48,497 bases of DNA from Gemmatimonadota bacterium (lineage in GTDB: Bacteria > Gemmatimonadota > Gemmatimonadetes > Palauibacterales > KS3-K002), in assembly GCA_020344375.1 (NCBI GenBank), contig CP070823.1, forward strand, positions 2,939,340-2,987,836, given 5' to 3'. Below the pieces are notes generated by a model. The model was given only the letters and a program-made list of their open reading frames with translations. It searched no databases and was not told the DNA's origin. Numbering within the stretch: the stretch's first letter is position 1; each line of letters opens with the position of its first letter. A program made the position numbers and the translations under genes. Positions 17,001 to 24,683 of this stretch are shown piece by piece.

Positions 17001-17159
17001 GGCGAGCGCTCACTCAGCACGCTGGCCAGTGAACTCCCAGAGCGACCGGATCCCGTCTTCTGCGAGACACTCTACGACCTGCTGCGCTCCCTCGACTCGG
17101 AGTACCCCGGCCCGGCAGAGCTGCGGGAGGTCGCTGTGCTCCTGGCACTACCAGCCTAA
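14055..17159 (+). CDS. SNF2-family DEAD/DEAH helicase partnered with the DNA methylase
   Basis: A 1034-residue SF2 helicase/translocase. The N-terminal 190 residues are a separate domain with no HxK phospholipase-type nuclease motif. Motif I AVGLGKT has its lysine at 239, motif II DEAH is at 336-339 and motif III is LLTATPINN. After a long helical insertion come the second RecA domain (VLIFTEFRDTARYIYHQL), motif V (ATDVLSEGLNLQ) and motif VI QRIGRIDR from residue 727. A C-terminal helical domain of about 270 residues resembles RapA- and DrmD-like helicases. ATG 14055 is preferred over a TTG six bases earlier because GAGG lies 7 bases upstream. The pairing with a methylase suggests ATP-driven DNA translocation in defence or restriction; no nuclease is visible in either protein. 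Confidence 0.88.
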   Translation: MAPWLELIAATSDRAALATIRWLWSSATRVDAVLADPERILRLSRDVDRTAGPARVRVVTARTPLTDPPPGWRWTFVTETPTPEFMLFYPADSAFPESALVFTGGAQSDGWLTYHRRPLVLHRLRERFGALFAEQDAAHLPRLIAAATSIREQPAELELVPSLDRADSDAAIDTVSPGELYRRVLAAHFADLPQPEHTAQRPATAPALAAHQERAYERACAILDRFGGVIVADAVGLGKTYIGLRLVERTLDSGGRGLVIVPAALRDQWQRELSYLGIDADSQPGRCGTSAHSAAGDTFDLWVREAGRVVVLSTESLGRRNFDPGSYRGADLVLVDEAHNFRNPSTQRYRNLSDLIRHSKVVLLTATPINNTILDLQHLIDLFAAPGAFRHLGVSDYREAFRNAAEGAGSVQPIISACVLRRTRRFLRAQYGEISVRDPLSDRELELHFPRRLPPVAVRYDLASTYGELFGHLETWLGELRFPSIDLGEEDRDSDDQLACSGELLKIILLKRLESSVEALRCTVVQQLAWCNTALRAIDAGRVLTRPDYRASFRGPEDDPGSQLAFFELMLPAPAMEPARIDEFRRLLENDMQILARIHAALVAVGPSGDRKLARLIELLDGPLSGRKVLIFTEFRDTARYIYHQLRHRPHLAQIDSGGARLGLERASRREVIERFAPHSNGVHEPPERERVDTLVATDVLSEGLNLQDAAVVVSYDLPWNPVRLMQRIGRIDRLGALAECVELYHFVPAHDLDRLLGLMARLQGKVSTISSALGLEHPVLATPGDRERALEQIRVLAHDPDAFERVEQEMEGPLDPEELAYTDRVTLFEDGPPASSERRAVSAVASADEATARAVAYWRVSCAGQHRGLWLVCDVASGCVVDDHATALEVLRNSTTHEAVTPPERLVDSARRACARYARGVLAHLQAAQFAGDALSPSLPQCRIAAWLSRSFEASAHRLTPDERALTDQLLERLARRFTRAGERSLSTLASELPERPDPVFCETLYDLLRSLDSEYPGPAELREVAVLLALPA

Positions 17160-17161
17160 GT

Positions 17162-17189
17162 CCCGGCCCACCCAGTGGGTTGAGCCGGG
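17162..17189 (+). terminator. Hairpin directly after the helicase stop
   Basis: CCCGGC (17162-17167) pairs with GCCGGG (17184-17189), and inside it ACCC (17170-17173) pairs with GGGT (17177-17180) around a 3-base loop. It begins 3 bases after the helicase stop. There is no U-tract, so factor-independent termination is uncertain. Confidence 0.45.
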
Positions 17190-17323
17190 TGAACCGCCTG
17201 TCGGATCAGACGTCACCGGATGTGCACCCGCGTAACTCAGCTACGGTACGAGGAGTCAGCCCGGTTGACGAACAGCGGGGCGCGGCGCATGCTGAGGCAG
17301 ACGGGCAAACCCGGAGGAGACTG

Positions 17324-18346
17324 ATGACGGTACAGCAGCTCCCTCAACGGCGACTTGCGGCACGTCGAGTGCTGACTTCAGTCCCGCGTCCGCGCGTTCA
17401 CCGCGCTCCGCCGGTCTTCGCCCTCCTGCTGGCTCTCCTCGGCAGTCCGGTCGAGGCGTACGGCCAGTACGAGAATATCTCTCTGCCGGTCCAGACCATC
17501 GAGCGGCATCTACGCTACGAGGAGTTCGAGGTCGTCCGCATCACGGACACCCGCTTCGAGGGGGACAGAACGCAGCACGCTGCACTGAGGTTCTCCGACG
17601 GGCTGGTCATGCTCATCAAGTGGGCGGCCGCCCCGAGGGGCGGTGACGCGTTCAATAACCGTCCCCGTTTCGAGATCGCGGCTTACGAGATTCAGAAGCT
17701 CTTTCTGAACGAGGAGGACTACGTCGTACCGCCGGCGGTAGCCCGCGCGATACCGCTGGAACGATACCCTGCGCAGTACCCCCCGGAACCTACGTTCAGC
17801 GAGACGGCCTCAGTGCTGGTCGTGGCGCAGTACTGGCTGAGCGAGGTGACCAGCGAGAACGTCTACGACAAGGCGCGATTGGAGAGTGATTCGGTGTACG
17901 CGCGCCACCTCGGCAACCTGAACATCTTGACTTACCTGATCAGGCACGCCGACGCGAACAAGGGGAACTTTCTCGTCTCGACGGATAGCGGGAGCCCGAG
18001 AGTCTTCGCGGTGGACAACGGTGTGGCTTTCGGCGATCGGAGCGATCGGCCTGATGATTGGCGCAAGATGCGTGTCGACAGCTTGCCGCGTGGCACGGTC
18101 GAGAGACTCCGGGGCATCAGCGAAGAGGATCTCCATCGGGCTCTGGGCGTGCTGGTCCAGTACGAGATCCGGGACGGCCAACTGATCGAGGTGCCGCCCA
18201 CGCAGAACCTGAGGCCCAACAGAGGGGTGCGCCGGGAGGATGGCCTGATCCAGCTGGGGCTCACCGCCGGAGAGATCAGAGCCGTCTACCGACGTCTCGA
18301 GGACCTGCTCGAGGAAATCGATTCCGGTAAGATCGAGACCTTCTGA
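17324..18346 (+). CDS. Exported kinase-like protein (Fam20/PI3-4K/HipA-like catalytic motifs)
   Basis: A 340-residue protein with a long basic n-region and hydrophobic core ending near AYGQ (residue 48), so probably secreted or periplasmic. The mature part shows the order of motifs of a protein-kinase-like fold. A strand with lysine LIKW (K99) comes first, then a helix with glutamates (RFEIAAYE, E117/E122), then a hinge-like strand (ASVLVVAQYWL). A catalytic loop HADANKGN follows (D210, N215), then a metal-binding VDNGVAFG (D231). The DNG in place of DFG is reminiscent of Fam20-type secretory kinases and CotH-like proteins. Kinase activity is inferred from motifs only. ATG 17324 has GGAGGA about 7 bases upstream; longer readings lack a signal peptide at the N-terminus. 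Confidence 0.65.
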   Translation: MTVQQLPQRRLAARRVLTSVPRPRVHRAPPVFALLLALLGSPVEAYGQYENISLPVQTIERHLRYEEFEVVRITDTRFEGDRTQHAALRFSDGLVMLIKWAAAPRGGDAFNNRPRFEIAAYEIQKLFLNEEDYVVPPAVARAIPLERYPAQYPPEPTFSETASVLVVAQYWLSEVTSENVYDKARLESDSVYARHLGNLNILTYLIRHADANKGNFLVSTDSGSPRVFAVDNGVAFGDRSDRPDDWRKMRVDSLPRGTVERLRGISEEDLHRALGVLVQYEIRDGQLIEVPPTQNLRPNRGVRREDGLIQLGLTAGEIRAVYRRLEDLLEEIDSGKIETF

Positions 18347-18658
18347 GTAGTGGGTGGTTCCCCGAGACCCGGCGACCTGTTGCGCTACCTCGAGCGCCGG
18401 CCCGGCCCGGGCTGTCTCACCACCCAGGCGCTGACCACGCCCTACCAGGCGGTGGCGATCCCTCGCACCCACGCGACGCCCCGCTCTCAGCGCGAGGTCG
18501 TCAGCGTCCCCTGCTGACGAGCCGGCGCGACGGCTTTCAGAGGGTCACGCGGGTTTTGCCAGAATGGTCCCCCGGCTTGTGATGCGCCGGGATCCGCGTT
18601 CAATTGCAGCGCGAAAACGTCCGCTGAGATCGACCGCCCTCCAGACCGGAGCGTGCAC
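18347..18658. other. Intergenic region with two small hairpins, no gene seen
   Basis: 312 bases between the kinase-like gene and a membrane-protein gene. Two adjacent hairpins occur: TCAGC/GCTGA at 18501-18517 and AGCCG/CGGCT at 18520-18535, the second followed by TT. A further CCCGGC/GCCGGG pair lies at 18571-18591. They may act as a weak terminator region. I see no coding sequence or RNA gene. Confidence 0.4.
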
Positions 18659-19045
18659 GTGGAGTTACTGACTCACTGGATCATCGGGCTTGTGACTGCC
18701 CTCGTCGTCGGCGCCGGTGTGACGGGCTGGTTCATCGGCCGGGTGCGCGCCTATTTCAACGTCCCCAAAGCACCGGGCCGTGACGTGCCGAGCTGGCTGA
18801 CGGGTCTCGTCGAGCGTCTGTTCTTCACGTTCATCGTCGCCTTCGACGTCTCGGGCGCCGCCATCGCGATGATCGGCTGGATGACGGTCAAGCTCGTCCC
18901 CAATTGGGAGCTCTACGTGCGACACGGCACCGCCAACAAGCCGCTGGTCTGGTCGTCGCTGCTCGGCAGCCTCTGCTCGATGTTTTTCGCCCTCATCGGC
19001 GGACTCATCTGTCGGGGCGATATCTGGTGGTGGCCGCCGGGCTAG
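18659..19045 (+). CDS. Small integral membrane protein, unknown function
   Basis: A 128-residue protein with three to four membrane segments (about residues 7-27, 50-78 and 95-118). I do not recognise the family. The GTG at 18659 is chosen over the GTG at 18653 because GGAG lies 7 bases upstream of the former and only 1 base upstream of the latter. The stop is 3 bases before the ATG of the amidohydrolase, so the two are probably cotranscribed. Confidence 0.65.
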   Translation: MELLTHWIIGLVTALVVGAGVTGWFIGRVRAYFNVPKAPGRDVPSWLTGLVERLFFTFIVAFDVSGAAIAMIGWMTVKLVPNWELYVRHGTANKPLVWSSLLGSLCSMFFALIGGLICRGDIWWWPPG

Positions 19046-19048
19046 CAC

Positions 19049-20452
19049 ATGCGTATCCGCTCCGCTCTCGCCTGGTCGTCCCTCGCCGCTGTCATCGTCG
19101 CCGGCGCCGGCATCGCCTTCGCCTACTCTCGGGGCCAGTTCCCGGGCCAGACCCTGGATGGGCCGCCTATCGCGCTGGTCGGTGCCCGCGTCTACGATCC
19201 CGCCGCCGACTCGCTCATCCCGAGGACCACCGTGGTCATCCAGGGTCGGGAGATCGTCGCCGTCAACGACACGGCCGCCATCCCCGACAGCGCCATCATC
19301 CTCAACGTCAGCGGACTCACGCTGCTCCCGGGCCTCATCGACAGCCACGTGCACCTGAGTGGCATACGCTCGCGCATACCCGACGGGGCGCGCGAACTCG
19401 GCTGGCTGCCCTACCTGTGGCGATTCATCCGCCGCTTCCCCGAGCGGCGCCGTGCCTTGATCGAGGCGGGTGTCACAACAGTCAAGAGCCTGGGCGACCC
19501 CCACCCCTGGATCGTGAAGTACGCCGAGCGCGTTCAGCGCCACGAACTGGCCGGCCCCAGGGTCTTCGCTGCCGGGCCCATGCTCACCACGCCCGGCGGC
19601 CATCCGATCGTCCAGCTGCGCCAGGCCGGCCAGGGCGACACCTCCTTCATCGCGCAGGTCGCCCGCCAACTCGCGGGGCCGGCCGAGGCTCAGGTCGCGG
19701 TCAACGAGATCGCCAGGCGCGTGGACTTCGTGACCGCCGTGCTCGAGACTCGCGGTGACCCACTGCTGCCGAGCATGCCCGCGCCGGTCCTCCGCATGAT
19801 CACCTACACGGCCCACGGGTTCGAGCTCAGCGTGCTGGCGCATATCAGCACCGTCGAGCAGCTCCAAGTCGCTATCGCGGAGGGGGTCGATGGCATCGAG
19901 CACGTGCCCTTCGATCAGCTACTCGACTCGCTCACCGTCGAGGAGCTCGCCCGGCGTCGCGTCTTCGTGGACCCCACCCTTCAGGCGATCGACCAGTATG
20001 TGGGTGAGATGCTCGCGGATACCGCCGGGACTCGTCGCGCCCGCACAAACGTGCACCGTCTGCACAGGGCCGGCGTACCACTCGTCGCAGGAAGCGATGC
20101 TCCGAACCCCGGCACCACGTTCGGCTTCACGCTGCACGAGGAGCTGCGTAACCTGGTGGAGGCAGGCCTCACACCGGGCGAGGCCATCGCCGCGGCCACC
20201 TGGGTGGCCGCCGAGTACCTGGGTGCCACCGATCGGCTGGGGTCCATCACGCCGGGCAAGTGGGCCGACATTATCGCCGTCGGCGGCGATCCGCTCCTCG
20301 ACATCGTGGCGGTGGCCGACATCTACCTGGTGATCGCGGACGGCCAGCTGCTCGTCAACCGACTCGACCGGGTCAGGCGACCTGGCGTCATCGCCATGAG
20401 CGCGAAGCCGTACCGCACGGTCGAGCGAGTCTTGGAGGAGCGCGTCCGATGA
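19049..20452 (+). CDS. Exported amidohydrolase, imidazolonepropionase/prolidase-like
   Basis: A 467-residue metal-dependent hydrolase of the amidohydrolase superfamily, with an N-terminal signal or anchor (about residues 5-26). The first metal ligands HxH are at 100-102 (GLIDSHVHL). Further ligands lie in the AHIST and GIEHV segments, and the catalytic aspartate is in GSDAPNPGT. The C-terminal end shows the typical beta-sandwich return (GSITPGKWADIIAVGGDPL). Substrates in this group include cyclic amides, dipeptides and similar C-N bonds; the specific one cannot be read. It lies between a small membrane protein (3-base gap) and a HAD phosphatase (ATGA overlap) in one probable operon. Confidence 0.88.
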   Translation: MRIRSALAWSSLAAVIVAGAGIAFAYSRGQFPGQTLDGPPIALVGARVYDPAADSLIPRTTVVIQGREIVAVNDTAAIPDSAIILNVSGLTLLPGLIDSHVHLSGIRSRIPDGARELGWLPYLWRFIRRFPERRRALIEAGVTTVKSLGDPHPWIVKYAERVQRHELAGPRVFAAGPMLTTPGGHPIVQLRQAGQGDTSFIAQVARQLAGPAEAQVAVNEIARRVDFVTAVLETRGDPLLPSMPAPVLRMITYTAHGFELSVLAHISTVEQLQVAIAEGVDGIEHVPFDQLLDSLTVEELARRRVFVDPTLQAIDQYVGEMLADTAGTRRARTNVHRLHRAGVPLVAGSDAPNPGTTFGFTLHEELRNLVEAGLTPGEAIAAATWVAAEYLGATDRLGSITPGKWADIIAVGGDPLLDIVAVADIYLVIADGQLLVNRLDRVRRPGVIAMSAKPYRTVERVLEERVR

Positions 20453-21120
20453 CGCGCCGCTACCGCGGCGTCCTGTTCGACCTCGACGGGACGCTGGTCG
20501 ACTCGCTGGACCTCATACTCAGCTCGTACCGTCATACGATGCGCGAGCATCTCGGGCGTGTCCCTCCCGACGAGGAGTGGATGCACACCATGGGGAGGCC
20601 GCTGAGGGTTCAACTCGAGAGCTTCGCCGAGTCGCCCGAGCAGCTGGAAGCGATGTTCCAGACCTACATCGAGCACAACCAGGCCCACCACGATCGCCTC
20701 ATCCGGCTCTTCCCGGGCATGAAGGAGGCACTGAGCACGCTGCACCGCGCCGGCTACAGGTTGGGCGTGGTCACGAGCAAGATCCGCGACAACGCGCTGC
20801 GCGAGCTGCGCACCAGTGGCCTTGAGGGTCTGTTCGACGGTCTTGTTAGTGCCAACGATGTGGAACGGCCAAAGCCCGACCCGGAGCCTGTCGAGCGGGC
20901 ACTGCGCAGCCTCGACCTGCCGGCCGCCGATGTGCTGCTGGTCGGCGACAGCCTGTACGACCTGCAGGCCGGCCGGGCCGCCGGCGTCCATACGGCCGCC
21001 GCCCTCTGGGGGCCCTCCGATCACGACCGCCTCGCCGCGGGCGAGCCGGACTACTGGCTGGAGAACGTATCAGAGCTGCTCGAACTGCTGCACGTCGAGG
21101 CGGAGGAGATACGTGGCTAG
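20449..21120 (+). CDS. HAD-family hydrolase, phosphoglycolate phosphatase/PpaX-like
   Basis: A 223-residue haloacid dehalogenase-type phosphatase. Motif I FDLDGTLVDS gives nucleophile D11 and acid/base D13. Motif II is in GVVTSK, motif III lysine in ERPKPDPEP and motif IV in LLVGDSLYDLQAG. A helical cap at about residues 20-80 places it in subclass I with phosphoglycolate phosphatase and pyrophosphatase PpaX. The ATG at 20449 overlaps the amidohydrolase stop as ATGA. Its end overlaps the next gene by 8 bases. The phosphorylated substrate is not known. Confidence 0.88.
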   Translation: MTRRYRGVLFDLDGTLVDSLDLILSSYRHTMREHLGRVPPDEEWMHTMGRPLRVQLESFAESPEQLEAMFQTYIEHNQAHHDRLIRLFPGMKEALSTLHRAGYRLGVVTSKIRDNALRELRTSGLEGLFDGLVSANDVERPKPDPEPVERALRSLDLPAADVLLVGDSLYDLQAGRAAGVHTAAALWGPSDHDRLAAGEPDYWLENVSELLELLHVEAEEIRG

Positions 21121-21586
21121 CCGCCGCCCAAGACTCGGCCCCATGAGCGTCTCCGCCGAGCGCCGCGACCGCTGGCGCCGCGCGGTGCTCGCAGGCCAGG
21201 GGGTTTACTACCTGCTTATCGGCCTCTGGCCGCTGCTGCACTTTTCCAGCTTCGCCAGCTTCGTCGCCCTGCCGATGAACCCGTTCCAGGCCCAGGCCCT
21301 CGGTGCCGTCATCCTGGTCGTGGGTGGCAGCCTGGCAGAGGCGGCGCGGCGCGAGCCGCCGGGTACCTTCCCGACGCTCCTCGGCACGGCCGTGGCCTCC
21401 GCGATCGCGCTGGTCAGCCTGTTCTGGCTCCCGCGCAGCCGGGCGGTGGGCGGCATCTGGCTGCTCGGCGAAGCGAGTGGCCTGTGGATCGACGTGCTCA
21501 TCGAGGTGGCCATCGCTGTGGCCCTCGTCCTATTGTACCCGCGTCCCCTACCGGAGAGGGGCCGAACCACCACACGCAGACGCTAG
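21113..21586 (+). CDS. Small polytopic membrane protein, unknown function
   Basis: A 157-residue protein with about four membrane helices (roughly 24-46, 52-70, 80-105 and 115-145) and a basic C-terminal tail. I do not recognise the family. GTG 21113 is favoured: GGAGG sits 6 bases upstream, inside the end of the HAD gene, and the start overlaps the HAD stop. An in-frame ATG at 21143 is the alternative. The tight overlap suggests coupling with the HAD phosphatase. Confidence 0.7.
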   Translation: MASRRPRLGPMSVSAERRDRWRRAVLAGQGVYYLLIGLWPLLHFSSFASFVALPMNPFQAQALGAVILVVGGSLAEAARREPPGTFPTLLGTAVASAIALVSLFWLPRSRAVGGIWLLGEASGLWIDVLIEVAIAVALVLLYPRPLPERGRTTTRRR

Positions 21587-21595
21587 CGAAGAGCG

Positions 21596-22717
21596 ATGAA
21601 GATCAATCCGTTTCAGATGGAGCGCTGGCAGTCTACCTGGGAGAACCGCGTACAGTTCAATCTGTCGGAGAGCGGTGTCCATCCCATGACGCCGCTGGAA
21701 CTCCTCGAACTCGCCGGCGCCGACCCTCAGCAGCTGCTCGGCCAGCGGCTCGTCTACAACCAGTCGAACGGCACTGACGAGCTGCGCGAGCTCATCGCCG
21801 GCATCTATCCTGGCGCGACGCTCGACAACGTGCTGGTCAGTAACGGCGGCTCCGAGGCCAATTACGTCACCACCTGGAAGCTGCTCGAGCCTGACGACAT
21901 CGTCGTCATGCAGGCGCCGAATTACATGCAGATGTGGGGTCAGGGCGAGAACTTCGCCCGTGAGGTGCGGCCGTTCCGCCTGCTGGAAGAGCGCAACTGG
22001 GCGCCCGACCTCGACGAGCTGCGCGACGCCGTCGACGATCAGGTCAGGTTGATCATCGTCACCAACCCCAACAACCCGACCGGCGCGATCCTCACGGAGC
22101 AGGAGATGGAAGAGATCGTCGCCATCGCCGCGCGGCACGGCGCCTGGCTGATCGCCGACGAGATCTACGCCGGCGCCGAGCTGGATGGCCGCCGGACGCC
22201 CAGCTTCTGGGGCCGCTATGACCGGCTGATCATCACCTCCGGCCTCTCCAAGGCCTACGGTTTGCCCGGCCTCCGCCTCGGTTGGGCGGTCGGGCCCGCC
22301 GACTTCATCGCCGACCTCTGGTCGTACAAGGACTACACGAGCATTTCGCCTGGTACCCTCAGCGACCTCTGCGCACGCATCGCGCTGCAGCCGGAGACGC
22401 GGCAGCGCATCTACCAACGCACGCGCAGTATCTTGAACGAGAACCTCGCGCCGCTGGAAGAATGGCTGGCCGAACGCTCTGATATCTTCATCTACGTCGC
22501 GCCGCGCGCCGGCGCCATCTGCTACACGCGCTACGACCTCGACGTGGGTTCCAGCCAGCTGGCGCTCCGCCTGAAGGATGAGCAGAGCGTGCTCATCGTC
22601 CCCGGCGACCACTTCCAGATGGACGGCTACGTGCGAATCGGCTACGGTGTGCCCGGGCCCGAGCTGCTCGAGGCCCTGGCCCGGATCGAGACCGTGGTCA
22701 GGTCCTTGGTGAGCTAA
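21596..22717 (+). CDS. PLP-dependent class I/II aminotransferase
   Basis: A 373-residue fold-type I aminotransferase. NPNNPTG is at 157-163, the PLP-binding aspartate is in ADEIYAGAE, and the Schiff-base lysine is K219 in SGLSKAYGLPGLRLGW. A glycine-rich phosphate-binding loop SNGGSEANY precedes these. The N-terminus (NLSESGVHPM) resembles the group containing capreomycidine synthase-like and other unassigned aminotransferases rather than a classical AspC. The amino donor and acceptor cannot be read. It closes the plus-strand cluster and its 3' end overlaps the convergent membrane protein gene by 20 bases. Confidence 0.9.
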   Translation: MKINPFQMERWQSTWENRVQFNLSESGVHPMTPLELLELAGADPQQLLGQRLVYNQSNGTDELRELIAGIYPGATLDNVLVSNGGSEANYVTTWKLLEPDDIVVMQAPNYMQMWGQGENFAREVRPFRLLEERNWAPDLDELRDAVDDQVRLIIVTNPNNPTGAILTEQEMEEIVAIAARHGAWLIADEIYAGAELDGRRTPSFWGRYDRLIITSGLSKAYGLPGLRLGWAVGPADFIADLWSYKDYTSISPGTLSDLCARIALQPETRQRIYQRTRSILNENLAPLEEWLAERSDIFIYVAPRAGAICYTRYDLDVGSSQLALRLKDEQSVLIVPGDHFQMDGYVRIGYGVPGPELLEALARIETVVRSLVS

Positions 22718-23570
22718 GTCTGGGGACGGCGGACGCCTCGGCCGCCAGCAGCTGAAGCGCGTAGACGAAGAAGCAGATCGCGCCCGCCAGCTCCAGCGCC
22801 TCCTCCAGCGTCGGCGGCTGAACGGCCAGCCCGAAAAGTCCGGCTTCCGATGCCGAGCCTGCCAGCAGGAAGCCCAGCGCCATGCTCACCCAGAGGAAGT
22901 CCAGCGAGCGGGCGAGCGCGATCAGTGCCCCCGGCTGCAGGTAGCCCAGCCGCCAAAGCGCCACCACGATCAGCAGGAGGAGAGTACCGATCAGGGCCCA
23001 GGCCGGCGTGGCCAGGGCTCCCCGTGCCGCCAACAGGATCAGGTCATGCAGCGAGCCGGCATAGATGCCCTGCACGCGGCCGATCAGACCACCGAAGATC
23101 CCGAAGTAATCGACCTCCTCGAGGGCCAGCAGCAGGTAGAGCCCGGCGATGAACCGCCAGTGCTTGCGAGCCGCGCCCGTCCGCGCGCGGGCCATGCCGA
23201 AGAGCATGACCGCCGGGCCCAGGTAGCAAAAAAGCGTCAGCGGCTCGAACAGGCCCTCCTCCCGCTCGAAGCGCGCGAACAACGAGGGCGCGAGCGAGCG
23301 CAGCGCCACCGCCAGGGCCAGGACCGCCAACGTCACCCCCAAGCCTAGCGCCCAGCGCCGCGCTGACGTCACGGCCGCCCAGCCTGTCGCGATCGCCGAG
23401 CGCTGCCGTCCAGCCTCCGCCAACAACAGTGCGATGGCACAGTACCCCGTGAGGTAAGACCAGAGCGAGCCCTTCACGTCGGGCGGCACGGGTGGGAAGA
23501 AGAGCAGGACGACATGGACAGCAAGAAGGGCCAGTCCCGCATATCCCCACCGAGACAGGCCCTTGTACAT
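22698..23570 (-). CDS. Integral membrane protein, last gene of the PDZ/ECF cluster
   Basis: A 290-residue protein with about eight membrane helices. Charged features between helices include FEREEGLFEPLT and LALEEVDYFGIFGG. I do not recognise the family. It starts 20 bases after the stop of the PDZ protein and probably belongs to the same transcript as the ECF sigma factor and its anti-sigma factor. Its 3' end overlaps the convergent aminotransferase gene by 20 bases. Confidence 0.75.
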   Translation of the reverse strand: MYKGLSRWGYAGLALLAVHVVLLFFPPVPPDVKGSLWSYLTGYCAIALLLAEAGRQRSAIATGWAAVTSARRWALGLGVTLAVLALAVALRSLAPSLFARFEREEGLFEPLTLFCYLGPAVMLFGMARARTGAARKHWRFIAGLYLLLALEEVDYFGIFGGLIGRVQGIYAGSLHDLILLAARGALATPAWALIGTLLLLIVVALWRLGYLQPGALIALARSLDFLWVSMALGFLLAGSASEAGLFGLAVQPPTLEEALELAGAICFFVYALQLLAAEASAVPRLSSPRT

Positions 23571-23590
23571 GACCGTTCAGACAGTCCAGG

Positions 23591-24640
23591 TTACTTAGGG
23601 GGAATCGTACAAGCCTGCTTCTCGCCCCTGCGCACGTAGGTCAGCTCCACCTCGCCGCTGTGCGGCCACAAGCGCCGCAGATCGGCCACGGTCCGAACCG
23701 GCTCACCGTTCACCGCGAGCACTACATCGCCCTCGCGAAGGCCCGCCGCATAAGCCGGCGTGTTCTCCACCACCTTGTAGATCAGCAAGCCCTGCCCCTG
23801 CTCAACACCGGGGAAGTACTCGAGCAGTTCGCTGTCCGGGGTCAGCTCCTTGAAGCGGGCGCCGGCCACCGCATCGCTGTAGATCATGAGCGTCCGCGCC
23901 TCAGGCGGCGTAACGATCACCTCGACCTCCGGCGCACCGCGCGGCACTACGTAGAGGGTCCGCCGCGTCAGAGAGTCGGCCTGCACCGTGATTCGCACGT
24001 GCACGTCCGCCAGCGCCCGGCGGATCGAGTCGATCTGCACGCGCCGCACCTGCGCCAGTCGCTGCTGTTCCTCACTCGATGTTCGCCTTGCCTCCAACTC
24101 GGTTCTCTGCAGTTCGCGCTGTGCCTGGCGCAGTGCGATCCACAGCTGCATCTGCGATTCGTACAGCTCCCTCATCTTCATCTGCAGCGAGTCCCATCCC
24201 TCAGCCTGCATCGTGAGGATGGGGCAGTCATCGAAAGCGGCCACCTCCGTCGCAGGCGTCACCGTCACGCTGACTTCTCTACCTTCGCGCTGTACAGTGA
24301 AGTTGATCGGTACGCCGACACGCATGGCGGAGAACAGCGCGCCCGCTTCCTCCGCTACGATGTCCCTACCGTTGACTGCGGTGATTGCATCACCGGCGCG
24401 CAGCCCGCCTCGCGCTGCAGGGCTTCGCGGACACACCAACGTGACGATGGGACGGCCCGTGAACCACCACACGGCCACGTCCCCCTCTTTCCTAATGCCG
24501 CACTGGTTCTCCCTGCACTCCAGATTGATGCCTAGAAAACCTTGGGATTCCTGAGCCTGCAGTACGGACACCGCTCCCAGACTCGTAACGAACGCCAGAA
24601 GCAGCGAACCGCTGACTTGCCTAGGTCGACTACTGCTCAT
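23591..24640 (-). CDS. Exported double-PDZ protein with central coiled coil
   Basis: A 349-residue protein with a signal peptide ending near VLQAQES (about residue 31). A first PDZ-like domain spans about residues 60-125 (ARGGLRAGDAITAVNGRDI). A long charged helix at about 150-220 probably forms a coiled coil, and a second PDZ domain spans about 285-345 (AYAAGLREGDVVLAVNGEPV). PDZ domains bind C-terminal peptides, usually in envelope proteases and their adaptors, but no protease domain is present, so it is more likely a periplasmic sensor or scaffold. Position directly after the anti-sigma factor gene (43-base gap) suggests a role in that signalling system. The ATG is preceded by GAGGAA. Confidence 0.85.
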   Translation of the reverse strand: MSSSRPRQVSGSLLLAFVTSLGAVSVLQAQESQGFLGINLECRENQCGIRKEGDVAVWWFTGRPIVTLVCPRSPAARGGLRAGDAITAVNGRDIVAEEAGALFSAMRVGVPINFTVQREGREVSVTVTPATEVAAFDDCPILTMQAEGWDSLQMKMRELYESQMQLWIALRQAQRELQRTELEARRTSSEEQQRLAQVRRVQIDSIRRALADVHVRITVQADSLTRRTLYVVPRGAPEVEVIVTPPEARTLMIYSDAVAGARFKELTPDSELLEYFPGVEQGQGLLIYKVVENTPAYAAGLREGDVVLAVNGEPVRTVADLRRLWPHSGEVELTYVRRGEKQACTIPPK

Positions 24641-24683
24641 CTATTCCTCGTCGCCTCTATTGACACCGCCAAGCGAAACCCGC

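Noticed and set aside
10732..17159. Complete DISARM, BREX or classical type I/III restriction system
   Set aside because: No drmA, drmB, drmC, pglZ, brxC, hsdS or res-type nuclease gene is present in the flanking sequence.
17180..17323. 48-residue N-terminal extension of the kinase-like protein
   Set aside because: It would bury the signal peptide, and the clear Shine-Dalgarno favours ATG 17324.
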